Below are positions 24,441 to 39,600 of a stretch of DNA of 64,000 nucleotides, piece after piece. Under the pieces are notes generated by a model that made no database searches, was not told where the DNA came from, and saw only the letters and a list, made by a program, of their open reading frames with translations. The stretch is from Paragordius varius (taxonomy: Eukaryota; Nematomorpha): positions 2,914,001-2,978,000 of the forward strand of contig OZ176059.1 in NCBI GenBank assembly GCA_964247055.1. Direction: 5' to 3'. A program made the position numbers and the translations under genes. How positions within the stretch are numbered: position 1 is the first letter of the stretch; each line of letters opens with the position of its first letter.

Positions 24441-27400
24441 TTAGACAATTGTTAACCTATCCATAAAAAATAAAATTTTTTCATTCCACTTATCACACAC
24501 AAATTTACCTTCGAAACATATGCAATTTTCGCCATCCATTTGAAATGGGACTATTGAATATCCCTGTTGGGATGTACAATACGTGTCGAGAAACGTTTCT
24601 TGTCTCGGCGTATAAAAGAATTCACAATTATTTTGAACAAACATTCCGTGCGTCCTAATTTGGATAATAGCTGGTTGTATTGATTTGACGATCGCAATTC
24701 GATGTATCAAAAATGAAACACTGAATGGTTGATTAGTTTTCAGCTAATAGTAAAAGCAAATATATTTTATATCTTGGGTGTGTAATTAATTATTGCAAAA
24801 AAGTCTAGATAAAATTAGAGGATCATTTTTAGTCAATAAACAATGGTTTGGATAACTTTTAGCTTTCTTTCGGCGGATGGAAAGAATTAAATATGAAAAT
24901 ATTTTAACTAAGGATATCAAACATTTTATTCTCAATAAAACAACATAATTTATAAATTACGATATTTTCTGGTTTTTGTACAATCAGGTTTTTTAAATAT
25001 ACATATTTATCCTTATATACCTCTCGTAAAAAGATGACCACCGAATTTTGCGTCGTAAAGATATGTTTTATGGGGGAGGCATTTGATGGTTTGGGCAAAA
25101 AATGAGATATTGGTGACATGCCAACAAAAAGGCCCACAGTTACTATAATTTGATCTGATGGATGGTATTCGTTTATATAACTATAAAAATAATGTATAAT
25201 ATAAAATAAACTATATAATATTAAGGTAATTTATAATAATCTCACCCAATGTATTTTTAATCGGATTAAAATTAATATTTATAGCATGGAAAATTGATAC
25301 AAATTTGTTATGGGATTAAAATATTGATAAAGGTTTATTTTATTTATGCAGGTTAATTTTTTAAATGTATATAAAGTATAAAGACTATTTAATTTTGAGG
25401 ATGAAAATATTTACATGATAGTATAAGTTAATTCATGAATCAATACCAGATAACATGTAAAACAAACTAAGTTATATTTTTCGCTTTTTACTGCTAATGC
25501 CCAATAATTCCCTTGCTTTATAAGCTATCTGTAAAAACTCGAAAAATTAGTAATGTATACTCATGCTGTAACTGTAAACACATAAATATACAGACTATCA
25601 CAGAATATAGCCAAAGTGAACATTAAATAATCACCCATATGTGTTATTATAGTATATTAGTTTTTATTCTACACTTTTAGTGGAGCGGTAGGGCAATCGC
25701 TTTAGCAGACTTTTACTGATGCGCTTAGCATTGATCTCCGCCAACGCTTTGTCCTGTTCTAACAATTGTAATTAATTGCACTGTCGTAAACAGGATTATG
25801 GCTTAAGGTGGCCATGATTTTTGGATATGAAAATCGCGATAGTTATTTCGATTCTAACTTTTGTAGTTGTAAACCATCTCAATAAAAGCATCATGAATTT
25901 TGTTCTCAATATCGATACAATATACCTATTTGGCCGCGGCTAACTTCGGTGCTCTTCTCATTTTTGAAAAATCACACGCTTTAAAGACATCATCAGTAAA
26001 ATATTTTCGCCTCCTATTATTGTCTACCAATCGCATTCTATTAACGAGTGAGACAAACAAATAATAAGAATAAAAGTTTGCAGTCATTATTACTCGGCCT
26101 AAAGAATTTTTTGCCGTGAGGGCGGTATAAAAGATAAAATTTTTACCATTTTCATACCCTACTTGCAGCGCTACTTAAATATTGTAGCCAAGAAATCGAA
26201 GAAAGATACATGTTTATATTGTAATTAATAGACAAAATCTTCTATACGTTAGATAAAGGTTTTGTAGTGAAATGTGAACATTTAAATAATTTATGAATAA
26301 ATGTAAATGCAAATGTAGTACACCATACAAGTTATATAAGTACCAATGTTTGTACAAGTATAATGATTATTATGATTTTAAATGTTTTAAATTTATCGTC
26401 TTTACTTATTAATACTAACGCTGTTTTATGGAAAATTCCAGAATCAATTTAATAAGCTTTGGAAAATATTTGCAGCACATGAAACGTGTTTTTGTAGTTA
26501 AAGGATTGCCGATAGATGATAATAATTGTAAATTCCTGGTCTATTCCGGTATCTACGCAAATAAGCTGGATCAATATTTGTTTCACAAGCCTTTAGACGA
26601 TTGTAATTGGGCCACCATATTGGAAGCGGGAACAAAAAATTTTAATTCGAAAATAAATGTTTTCAAAGCCCGATTCGATTTTGCTAAGTTGAAAAGATCC
26701 CCGGATGAATCATTTACCAAATATTTGCTACAGGTTAAGAAAACCGCTGTTAAGTTTAACGGTAGCGTTGTCGAGGAGTTCGGGATGCATTCATAAGCGG
26801 ATTGCAACTACAGAAGCTTGAATTAAAATTCCTAAACCGTTTTCCTGACACAAGAATTGATGGTCAACCGATAAGTTTGAATACCATATTCGATATTGCC
26901 ATGAATAATCATAAAAGGGCAAAAGAATGTTTCGCTGTGAGTAAACATCACCGTCACGCAATTGTGCAAACTCTACGACAGACGAAACACCATTAACCGA
27001 TGTCTCGCGCTGGGGAAACAAGGCCTTTACTGAATGGGGACATTTTCATTAGAAATGTACAAAACTACCCGGGTAATATCGGAGTCCATAGAAGCCGCCC
27101 GGATAAACGCGAGCCTTAATGGACTCTAGAGACAAGTATGCAGTACTATACCGGATCGTCCGTATCAATCATCAATGGTGTCATTTGCAAGGTTGGTAGT
27201 CAAAAACTGAAAGCGCTGAATGTTGACGTGGTACGCTATGGTGAAAACAAGGTGCACACATTGGACTAGATGGAGCTGTGGGTTAGAGTGGAAATCGCAA
27301 AGAACTATTATAATGCGTCGCGTATGAATAATGCCTACCTTTTTTGGTGGGATTGATTAAGATGCTCAACAATACACATTGCAATCATATTAATGTTAAC

Positions 27401-30400
27401 ATTTAAATTAATTTGATGATCCTTTTTTGTAAAGCAAAATTAGGATGTAAGGCTCCGCATATAAGTTATTATTAAAAGAATCTTAGTGCAAAAGTGTACC
27501 CTTGCCACTGCAACCAAAAATTAAGGATGAAGGATTAATAAGTTTAGTAAAAACATGTATTTAACTAGTAGACCCAAAGAAATCGACATGGGCTACCACC
27601 CCACTGTAAATATTAGTATTAAATTGGTTAAATTACAGTAACGAGACCTATTATAGGCCATTTCGGTATTTTAAGTAACTTAAAGTGGATTTAATATACA
27701 TGTGTGTTGCCATATGATATTTTCCATTTTATTAGTTATATATTCAATTGAAAACTGTATTTTTAATCCACAATTCATTTCATACATGGCTATTGACATG
27801 TTAATTATAACCCCTTTTAGCTATTTAAAATAACGTAAAGGCCAATAATTATTTTAGTTACTTAAATGATTCAATTATTTCGCTGTTAATATACAAAATT
27901 AAAATTACCACATACATATATTAACACAAATAATCATAAAATAAACTTCCTTTGGTGGTATTTTAAACCACCATAATTTATTTCACATTTTTAATAAGTT
28001 TAAGCAAGGGATTGAAACCACAAAGGCGTTTAGTTTCGATTCCGGTTTTAAGCCATTTTTATCACTGCTATTCAGAATTTTTAAATAAACGGAGGTGAAA
28101 TAAATAGTGTTTCATTGCAATTTCCAAACAATTATTCCAGATACATACTTTTTTGGTAAGACGGTTTTTTTTGTTTCAATTATTAAAGTTATGTTCGAAT
28201 AAGTCTTGTGGTGTCTTGGTCTCACAAAATAGGTTACGGTTTCAAATGCTTGTTTAAACCATCATTTAATTATGTTTCTTAAAAATTAATGAGAAAATAG
28301 TCTATGAAAAATATGATTTTTATTGTAACAATTATATAACTAATACCTGATTGTCAAATTTATACGCATAATTTTCCGGCTTAAATGGTGTGTTAACGTG
28401 CTAGGTGTTGATGTTATGGTATATGGCCCAAGGGAACCTAAAAATAATATTTTGCTAATATATATATATTATAATTTTTTAAATATATTTTTAAAAAAAC
28501 TTAGATTTGGCAAATCTTCCAAAACTATGGTTGCATTGAAATGACAAGTATCTTTGAAGATAGGATAGTATTTATATGTGGCAAAATTAGAACCCTTGCT
28601 ATCTTCTTCCTGCTTGATAAAGATAGGTAAATATATATAACATTAATAGATAAACCTGGATTAAAAACATTATAAAACATACTTAGGTTAAATTCGTAAT
28701 TTACAAAATTATTATATAAAATTGAGCAATTAATACCAAACTAAATTTTGGATTCCTAGCTATTTCTTTGGGTTTTACCAAGAAGTTGGAAAGATTATTT
28801 CTAAAATCTTGTAATTCGCTGTTCAACAAGGTTATACTGGAATTACGGCCCGTTGATGAGATAAAGCGAGAAAGTGCGTACAAACCATTCATAATCTAAA
28901 TTTTATGCAGTTTTTACACATATTACAAAATATAATATCATATCAATTTTTCAAACTTTTGTTAAAATTTTATTTATACTTTTTCAGCCAAGGTATGATT
29001 GTTATCGTATGTAGTTTCGTTCGTAGCAAGTAATGCTTTATTGATAACAAACGTTAATCTCTTATACCAATCCCATGCGTTATCATAAAGATTTTGATGC
29101 ATCATTATAAGCAAACCATAACTCAAATCATCCATATCAATCGTGTCAATACTTTCTTATATTAAATGTATTGTTAAAAATATGACCAACAAGAATTCTT
29201 ATATATAATTTATCATACAATTTTGTTAAAATAAATTGATACGAAAAAAGATTATGCTTTACCTAAAATTCACCCTTGAACAAATGAGATGTGTTTTTAA
29301 ATATCGAAAAATACCGATTTTTGATTTTCAAAAAATGAAATTTTGATAAAAAGGTACATAATACCAAAAACGTAATACCATCCAAAGATACTATTAATGA
29401 GGTATAATAGAAATTTTTCAAAATGTTGAGTTTTTCGGAACGTGAGTTTAAAATGATGAGGGGTTAATTTTAGAATACAACATTTTGATAAAATAATAAA
29501 TTATAAAATATTCATACTTTGGGTATAAGACAAGCTTGCAGTGGAAAAACTTTCGTTATTTAATAGTAGGGCATATACTACGTGTAAAGTCATTGGACTA
29601 GATTCCGTATTGGATAAATTTGATTTTTTGATATATGCCAACATTTTAATATGGGCCCTATTTAATTTGTCGACCTAAACAAATTTAATAGTTGAACGAT
29701 TTAACCAATGATTCGATATAAATTAAACTATAGGTATAAAAGATATATGTTTATTTTAATAATAGCAATTACTCGATAGGTGCATTTAACGCATTCGTGT
29801 TTTGCTATTATAACTTTGGCTGTGGCATCTAAATTTGAAAATTCATTAGTCATAGGGACAGAGCCATCTGCCTTCAGCGTTAACGCCCATCTATTTATTC
29901 ATATAAGGCATATTAAAATTATTCAATACATTTCAAGAATATAAATTAAACTACGTAAACAAATTTTACGAAATTTTAAAAAAGTTACTCAAGAAATTTT
30001 TGACAAACGTTTGTTTGTGGAATTATTAGGTATTGATTGTGCATGGCTAGGCAAATGGCTCTAATCAACCATGGTTCATTCAGCGATTTAAGATGTGATT
30101 GTATCCCTAAATGTGTAAAGTTTAATCATATAATTTTAAAAATATATGATAATTAACATTATAATAAAAATAACTACAATACTACAAACCATTAACATTA
30201 ATCTCATCAAAGTTTCCCAACAAAACTTGCATATACTTTTGAATGTAGATGTATAATGCAGCAGTGATGGCGCTTTTTGGTGAATCCAAAGTCCCAACCA
30301 AAGGTTTCAATGTCTTTAGTTTGGTCAATAGTAATGCTGAAAAAATTTTATATAAAATTATTATATATGACATAAATTACAAATTCTAAAAACATACATG

Positions 30401-33400
30401 TATTTAATAGATTGGGATACTCTTGTCCAAAAGCGCTTCGTTTGTGGGTTCGACCTACGAATGATTAAAAACATATAAAAAATTGTATAGAAAAATAATT
30501 GATAAATATGAAAATCATCATTTGCACAAAATGAGCCGGTTTGATGAGCATATTACTTAAAAACTGTAATTACCCTCAACAAAATATGCCTTATCAAAGT
30601 AGAGCACATTAAACGGCACACCGAAACTATGTGATTTATCCATGCTTGAATGAAATGGTAAAGGAAACTCAAACAAAATGGATTACAAAAATAGAAAACG
30701 ATAAAAAAACTAATGTTATAACTGAAATGGCATACATTCAAGGTGATGTCGAAAAAATTTGGAAAAAATATGTCAATCTGACTACACCCAACAAATGGAT
30801 GATGATAATGATATCATAGTATATTAGTGTCAAGAATATAACATTTGCCATTTCGTTAATAAGAGACTGAACACCTCTCAAAATAATATTGTAGACAGAA
30901 AATATAAAACCCAAGAACCATTAGTATTAATTTAGGTGTTTTGGATATTATGCTAAATTTAAAGATTAAAACAATCAAAAAAGCTAAAAAAATTAAATTA
31001 TTCTAAAATATGAAAACAACTTTTTTATGAATTCAAAATCTCGTTTGTTTTAACTTATTAACCAATATCCAAATCTTAAAATGGGCATCTTTAAAAAATA
31101 CATATTAAGGTTTATTTTGTATATTTTTAGTTAAAATACTGAAATTTTTTTCGGTATGCATGAATGAATTTATAACAAACTAAAATACATAAACTTATCA
31201 ACAATGTTAGATTTTATATATAGCATATCAGCTGCTTCTAGGCTTGCCGCGATAATTTAGTCAAAAAATTATTTGTAAATTAAATTTTTATAGTAATATC
31301 GCATTCTAAGGAAGTTTAATTGACCATAATTGATTTGAAATGGGACCACACATTTCCTAAAAATTCAAATTCACTTTTTTTCACCCTTATAAGAGCACAT
31401 TGACTCTAAAAGACATTATTCCTACATACCTTTTTTTGCTTTCAAAAATATTTTTGAATAACTTTAAAAACGTTAATTTTACCAGGTGCAGAGTCCAATT
31501 AAAAAAGCGTATAAATAAATATCCTTTGTTAAATTTGACCGTTAACCCGTTTATTAAAGGATAGTTTCACGAATAAGATTTTGATAATTTGTATTTAAAT
31601 AAGCTTGTTTCATGAGGGGGTTAAACAAAGACGAATTCAAAATGCATGACTATGCTCGGTGCATTTAATAATTAAAATTTATCCATAATTTTATTTTTAA
31701 ATTTAAGCATGCTTTTGGCGGAATTGTTTGAAAATTAAGATTTTATATGGACACAATTTACATAGAATAGCGCTCCTCAGCTAATTTATTAAAAAATTTA
31801 TAGATATACATTCATGTATTCTCATACATTTTTTGGGGGATAACGGAACCACTTGTGTCTGGTTACACTTTTTTGACTGGTTAATAAAAAAACCTTCACC
31901 AAAAAATATGAAACAAGAATATTAGTATATGGAAATCGAAATAAAATAGGACATTTTAAAATGCCAGTCAAAAGGTCAAATTTAAATAAATAAACTGATG
32001 TTTTGATATGATAACGGAGAGAGAATAAAAATAAATAGTAATTGTTTAAAGTGAAAATTACATTTTATATTATAGATGATGGGTCAAGAGTGGTTTGTTA
32101 TGACTATTATTAAAGGTGTTATTAACTGTTTACGGTTATAAAAAAATTTAATTTAATAACATACCGGAGATGCTTTCGAAAACGAGATTTCTTTGTGGGG
32201 TACCATCATGGTTCTAAATCATAAATGATCAATAAATATAATTGTGGATAATCAATAAATAACATGTCACAAATATAAACTAAAATAAAGATATTCAACA
32301 ATAATATGTGTTATTTATAGAGTCAAATAAATAGGTTTTTAAAGGAAATTTTATTTTATGGAACTCTTAATGGTATAGTTGTCAAATTATTATAGGTGTT
32401 AATTGATAAGAAATTAAAGCTCCATTTAAGTTTGAAGAAAGAATATTTGGTATATATATAAATATATTTATATTATATAATGTATGAGAATCATTGCTAA
32501 CAAAATAATTAACTTAAATAATATTTTAATTATTTTTGGTATATGTGAGACAAAGTAAATCATTTAAGTATAAATTAAAAAATGTATTATAATTTTTAAC
32601 GACTTGACCCAGCTTTGAAGCTCAAACTAAACCGTTATGGCCGAACCCAATGCTAAACCGTACAGAGATACGCTATGAGGCGTTAGGAATAAACACTAAT
32701 GCTTGTTCTTCCACAATAAATTATACATTGTTCATTCTTATGATTAATTTTAATCTGAAATACGCCTTAAAACACGATATATAAACTTTAAACTTAACAA
32801 AAAAATTTATCAATAAAACCAATTATTTTAAATTTTATTTAATTAAAGGCTAGTACTTGATTATAAGGAATAAGCTATTTTTTTAGTTTATGCAGTGTTT
32901 GTTTATTGATTATTGCAAAGAAATTGAATGAAATTTATTTTTTTGGGATCGACCCCATTATATAAGGTTTTCACAATAATCTAAAAATAAAAATCACAAA
33001 AAACAGGGAAAAATAGTTATTAGCGAATCTTAAGGAGAGTGCAAGGAATATTAACTTGAAAAATATTTTCATAGCATCAATTACAAAATAGGAATATAAA
33101 GGGGTCGTAAACGGACTCCGGTTTCAAACGATTTAAAATATTTTGTGATATTTTTAATTTATATATTTTTAATACTGTAGTTAATTTATTAATAATAATA
33201 TCAATTCTGTTTTAAATAGAAAAAATTTTATTTAAATTTTTAAAAATAGCATATAGTGAATTTTGGCGATATAAATTTGCGGCTATTATTTAATATAGCA
33301 AAAATTAGGATATTTATAAAAAATCAACCGAATCAACCATTTAATCAAAAATTAAACCGAAACCACAAATAAAATTTCATAAAAAAACATGGACCGAATT

Positions 33401-33650
33401 TTATCCAGAACCGCTTAAAAATATTATGTGGAACTGCAACTTGTACTAGAGTAAATTTTTTTTATAATATTCAATATTTGTTAATGCATATCTCATAATA
33501 AAAGAGAATGGTAAAATATGAATATAAAAATATTTTTTTAATTTTGTATCAGTTGTACGGTTGGATTTGCCGACCATCGGCTCAATATCAAACAGAGTCA
33601 AATCTAATGACATAAACCCCAAACGACTTATCAAACCACGGTGCTCCAAA

Positions 33651-33687
<37 letters not shown>

Positions 33688-36600
33688 CAATGAATTTTAT
33701 ATAAATTACCAATTTATTTTTGTATAAAAATGTATTTAGCGAATTCGTACTATCCTAAAAATTATGTGTATAAGCATGAGTCATTTTTATTATTTGCAAA
33801 TTATACTCCACATTTACACCTTGTATAAATCACAGACGATCATAGTTATAAAAACTTCGCTGTTTATATATTAATACTTTTTTATTCCCATTTTAAATAT
33901 TCAGTCATCTGTTAATTTAAAAGTATCAAATAAAAATCATTTGAAAACAATGAAAATTTCAGCCGTTCTTTAAAATATGCGGAACATGAACCAGCAAATC
34001 CTGTTGTTAAAGTGAGTTACAAATTCCGTCAACGATTTATGGCGTTCATATCTGGAAGTTTAATTGTTTCGTTGATAAAAAAATGAAATTAATTCAAGTA
34101 AAATAGGTAAATTATTTTTAAATTATAATTCATAGTGGTCAAATTTAAAGGAGCTGTTTGTACGTTTAAAATACACATAATTAGACTAACAGATGGGCCC
34201 CGATAAATAAGAATCAAGTGTCATATAAGAGAAATAAATTCCTTAAATCTAAATGCGCCATTTTAGCCATAATAAATAAAATCTATTATTGGTGTAATAA
34301 TACTAAAAACCAACTCATAGTTGTTAAACGTGACACCCCTATCAAACTTAACAACTATTCATTATATTTTAAAAATAATTTATATTCCCGATTTGGTGGT
34401 TAAATTTTTTAATTTGGCTTATTTACTGCACATTAAAATTTTAATCTTTGTTGTTTGATTTCCACAAATTATCTAATTATTTATTTATATAGTTTAAGTC
34501 CTAAGATCTAACATAAGGATGATGCTTTATATCAGCAACCCAAATGGCTTAGTGGGCAGCATTCACGAAACATATGGGCATTAATAAATTTTATTAGAAA
34601 TACAAACATAAGATTGTAAAAAATTGTATATTTTAACAATTTGCTGGTTTATTGCCGAAATTGGAAAGACGTATTCAGAAAATTTATTAAAAGTATAATC
34701 TATTTTATTCAAATTTCGTATGAATTTCTAATTTCTAGCGGGTTGCATAAATATTTTGAAGGGCCGTGCCTTGAACACCCCAAACCTAAGGTTGGCTTGA
34801 ATTAACTAATTAAGTGATATTAAAATTTGTGTACTTGTGTAAAATTATTTGTGGTTAAATTATTGCTGAATATAACTCATATCTATAATTATATCAATGT
34901 AAAATAGCGATTGCTAACTATTTATACATTCTTAAGCAATGTTTATTGAAGAGAGAAAGAGGTATTTCATTTAAACGGTAAACAATACTGTTTTTTGGAT
35001 ATAATTAAAAACAATGTTTTATTAATGTAAGGAATGCGTCATACATACCTGTATAATGTGGTAATTTTATGCATATGTATGAATTGAAAAAAATTATTGT
35101 TGGATTTACCCAACAATTTGGACATAATTAAAAATTTCTCACATAAAAAACTCCATATTTTATCATTATCACTCGCGTTTTTACCTTGTTTATATTATAA
35201 ATATATCCACCATAAATTAAGTACAAATACTAAACATATATAGCGAGAGCACATGTTTATTATACAAAAAAATGGGATATTGCAAAAACAAAAATAAACA
35301 CACACACATACACTATTTTTTGTCTTTTGCCTGAGCGTAATTTACATTATTTTTAGTTGTTGTTTTTCGCTCCTACTTTTTTTTTCGACACAAAATCTGC
35401 ACTTAAACATCCATATTTTTTACAAATTTTATTCATAGTTTTTATATGCGAATAATGATTTTTGTCATTAGATTGTTACCGTAATACAGTTTTTTGGATA
35501 CTTTATATTTTCTACGATTCTGAAAGTATAAATAAATTGTTTATTGGTTTTAAAAAAATATATCATTCCGTCGTTATCCATACGTATATATTTTTAATCT
35601 GGAATATATGTGCATAAAACCACACATAAATTTTTAACATCACAATAATACTGATTGCAATATCTACGTTTCGTTCGTTTATCAATCACAGTTTTACAAT
35701 ATTTTTTACCAATTATACAAGTTTACATTACAATACGATATACATATATTGTAAGTGTATATAATTTTGATAGCGAATTGCGAACGAAAATCATTAAGGA
35801 TTTAAATTTGAAGTTAAAAACGCGATAACTGATTTTTCATCCTTACACTTCCTTTCCTATTACATTACATTAATTTTATGAATTCACAAAAAACAACATA
35901 GAAATTACATATATATATCAATATACATCATATAATTTTGAAGGTAAAATTATTGTTGTGTGCGTATATTATATATTATACATGGATGGATGTTTAAGCT
36001 AATAAATTATATATTTTTTTGCTTTTATATAATCACATAAATATAAATACGAATATGCATAATAATAGTTTTATAAAAATATTTTATTATAATATAAAGT
36101 TTAGTAATATAATAATAATCACCTATATATCTTATATATCAAAAGTTAAAAAACATTTTTGCATATATAATTAATTTCATATAATTTTTATGCAATATAT
36201 TTTTATTTTACACCTTATTATTTATTATTATAAAGAACCAACAAGTTTTTTGGCGAAAAAATTCTTTCTTTACCTTTTATTATGAATATTAGAGAGAGAA
36301 AATTTAAATGTTAATCAAATACATTTTTGTATGCTAAATACAGGTAAATAAATTAATTTTATTTTTATATACATATTTTTATAATTTTTCGTTTAAAATA
36401 GATTAACCTGATAGTTTTGCATATTTTACAATTTTGTGACCAATTTTAACGTTAATTGTTTGATATAAAAAGGTAAATATTTATATATTTTAATATTATA
36501 TTGAATGATAAAATTTATGATAAAAGCAATAACATATGGTGGTGCATACCAATTCAAATACGTATTTAACAGACAATTTCATTTTTATAAGTTTACGTAA

Positions 36601-39600
36601 TAATGTATTCAGTTTAATCAATTTTGTATATTTGTTGTTTTTACTTATCTATTTCTCTACCAAAGATATGAATTCATGCCAAGAGGCTATTATTAAAAGG
36701 CTATAAAACACATCAAAATAAAGTATTGGTTTTAAATTGATTGATCCTCCCTCTCTTTGGCTTATTTATTTAAATTTAAATTTTTTATTTTGTATTACAG
36801 AAAAAATATCATTGCATTTGTAAACATCCAACAAGTGAAAACATCTATGAATAGTTCAAGCTTTAAGCCCTTAAACAACGGTCATAGCAACAATAATAAT
36901 AACACAAATGGGTATAATGGTAGTAAAAACCATCGACACACTTCTACACTAACAATCCCTGTTAATATAAATAATCACGGTAATTCTATCAAACATGGTG
37001 GAGGAGCTGGTGCCAATTATAAAAATGGTAACAATACCATGAAACAACCCGTTAATGATGATGGCATTTTAGCCCATGAATTGGAACGGATGAACGTTAA
37101 AATGAATGAACTTAGAAAAAGTTTTGATGATTTAACCTCTGATGGGCAACGTACATCCAATGGTAGAAACAATGACCGCGATGGCATCATTGGTGTCAAA
37201 ATTCAAACGAAACAGCCACCTACACAATCCAACGCTACATCCACGACAGCAGAACGTTATTACCCATCTGCACGGAACAGTTCAACAGTGAATGGGAAAA
37301 GCAATAATGGTGGTTGGAGCAATGGCAACAAATACTTTTCAGACAATGAACGTGTCATTGGTGACGTTGGAAACGGCGGCAAGCATACAACAGCATCATC
37401 GTTTGCTACAATGCCTAGGCTCAAACAATCCACCACCAACACCTACAATGGTTTAACGGGCGCTCAAAATAATGACTTTGGAAACGAATTTGATAGAGAA
37501 ATACAAGATTTTAGACGGAATTTCGAGGATTTTGGTAGGAAAAGTACAACGGCTTATTCATCAGCCTCTCATACGGATGATCGGCACTCAATTAAAGTTA
37601 TTCATAATACAGATGTTGGTAAGAGTGGGAGAAATCGGAGTAATAGGGATATCCTGTTTGGTACTCCGGATTCGGGGTTGGGGAGTTCATCCGCCGCTAA
37701 TACAACACTGGGTATGGGTACAAACATTTTTGATGGAGAATTAACTGGTTCCTCCAACAAATCGTTGTATCAAGTTACATTGGATATGAAAGAGTTTTTA
37801 CCGCAAGACATCAAGGTAAAAATTGTGGATAACAAGCTTTTGCGTGTCGAAGCCCGCATGGATGCTCGTACAGATACTGGTGGTACGGTGCAAAAAGAAT
37901 TTAATCGCGAATTTACACTTCCATCCAATGTTAACACAGATGCCCTTGTTAGTCGTATTGATAATTATGGTGTAATGACTCTCGAAGCGCCTTATCTAGT
38001 CTCTGGAACGAATGATACGGTTGAAAGGAGCAGTTTTGGACGGGGAGATGGGATGACTGATCATAATATTTCCCATAACAAGAGTCATAATCACGATTTC
38101 TCACCAAACAACAAGTACAGTAATTCTACATCTCGATCCTATTCAACAACCAAGAATGAATTCACCAAACCATCGTTTAATTTCAACAAACCAAATAAAT
38201 CATTTTTTGATGATGCATATAATAACAGTTATCATTACAACCCGCCTTCAACGTTCAATAACTGGGCAAGTGGTGGCCCAGCATCTACTATGCCACGGAG
38301 GAAGTATTCCTTAACCAACAATGGGTATGGGGGATTTGGTCACCGGAAAATGCCATCTTTTTTGGATGATTTCCCGCATACGCCACCCCTATGGGATGAT
38401 TTTAATAATCATCGCACAGATAATAAATTTGTACCATCCGCAGGCATGATCGGTACCACGGCCTCAGCTGCCTTGGGTCTTCCCAAATCATCAGGGGATG
38501 TTCCTTTCCGGCTCAAGTTAGATTTGAATGGATACGATCCTGATGACATTAAGGTCAATGTGTGTGACAACTCATTACTCCGGGTTCAGGCTAGGCATGA
38601 AGCTAAGGGCGTCAATGGCACGGTGTCCAGAGAATTCAATCGAGAATACACGTTACCGGCTCACGTGGATCCTGACACCATACATTCATCCTTTTCCCGG
38701 GATGGGATTCTTACGATCGAAAGTGTTGCCACAGGCCCAGCTGCTCAAGAACGCAGTTACATCCCCGTCAAACACAACAACACATACAAAGGTGACTCAT
38801 TACAAAACGATTACACCTCAAACAAAAAAGTGTTTTCCTCTGATACACACCACTTTAAGGATAACAACAGTAATAATAATAATGATGCTCATCATATTAC
38901 TTCCTCTTCGCTAGATAACAGTGGTATAACTCGTGGTACAAAAGAAACTCCGTTTCGACTCACATTCGATATGAAGGATTATATGCCAGAGGATATCAAG
39001 GTTAAAGTGCTGGGTTCAAAGTTACGGGTTGAGGCTAAACACGTGGAAGAAAGTTTGGAACGTGGATCCATAATTCGTGAATTTAGTCGTGAGTATGTGA
39101 TCCCAACCAACGTTGAAGCCGAGAGTTTACGTTCATCCCTATCGAATGAGGGCGTTCTTACAGTAGAATCCGTGTTATAACATGTTAAAGTTTATAAATT
39201 ATTTACAATTTTTTTATTTATCATTTTTAGTATGTATCCTTTAACTTTATCCTATGCAATTTATGTTGGAAAAAGCCAAATATATCGTTTACATACATTT
39301 ACAAATGATTTCAACTCGGTCATTTTGGATCCACCCATGCATAATTATATTTATACCACCATCCGCCCATTTTTCGTACACCGGTTTTTAAATTATTATA
39401 TATCACATTTTTTTTGTTATTCCTTTTTAGCATATTTTCCATTCAACATTTTTTTTCCTTCTTTTTTAGGATATTCATTGTAGTATATGTAAATGATATT
39501 CTAGTTAACTTATGATGACTTTTTAAAGATAATTTTATTCAAAAATATTTTTACGCTTTTCGTTTGACCCCATTGTTGATTTTGTTTTTTCGTGCTGAAT

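Noticed and set aside
24904-25137. TEP C-terminus ending with the frame at 24904
   Set aside because: A GTATAT donor at 25020 joins in phase 0 to the exon at 24743, which carries the expected QPA segment and the cysteine signature. The residues after the donor are intron.
30631-30819. Lys-rich plus-strand frame of 62 residues
   Set aside because: It has no recognisable family, overlaps a likely TEP exon on the other strand, and is within the range expected by chance in AT-rich DNA.
37017-38914. Overlapping frames inside the sHSP gene
   Set aside because: These are shadows in other frames of the long HSP20 coding region.
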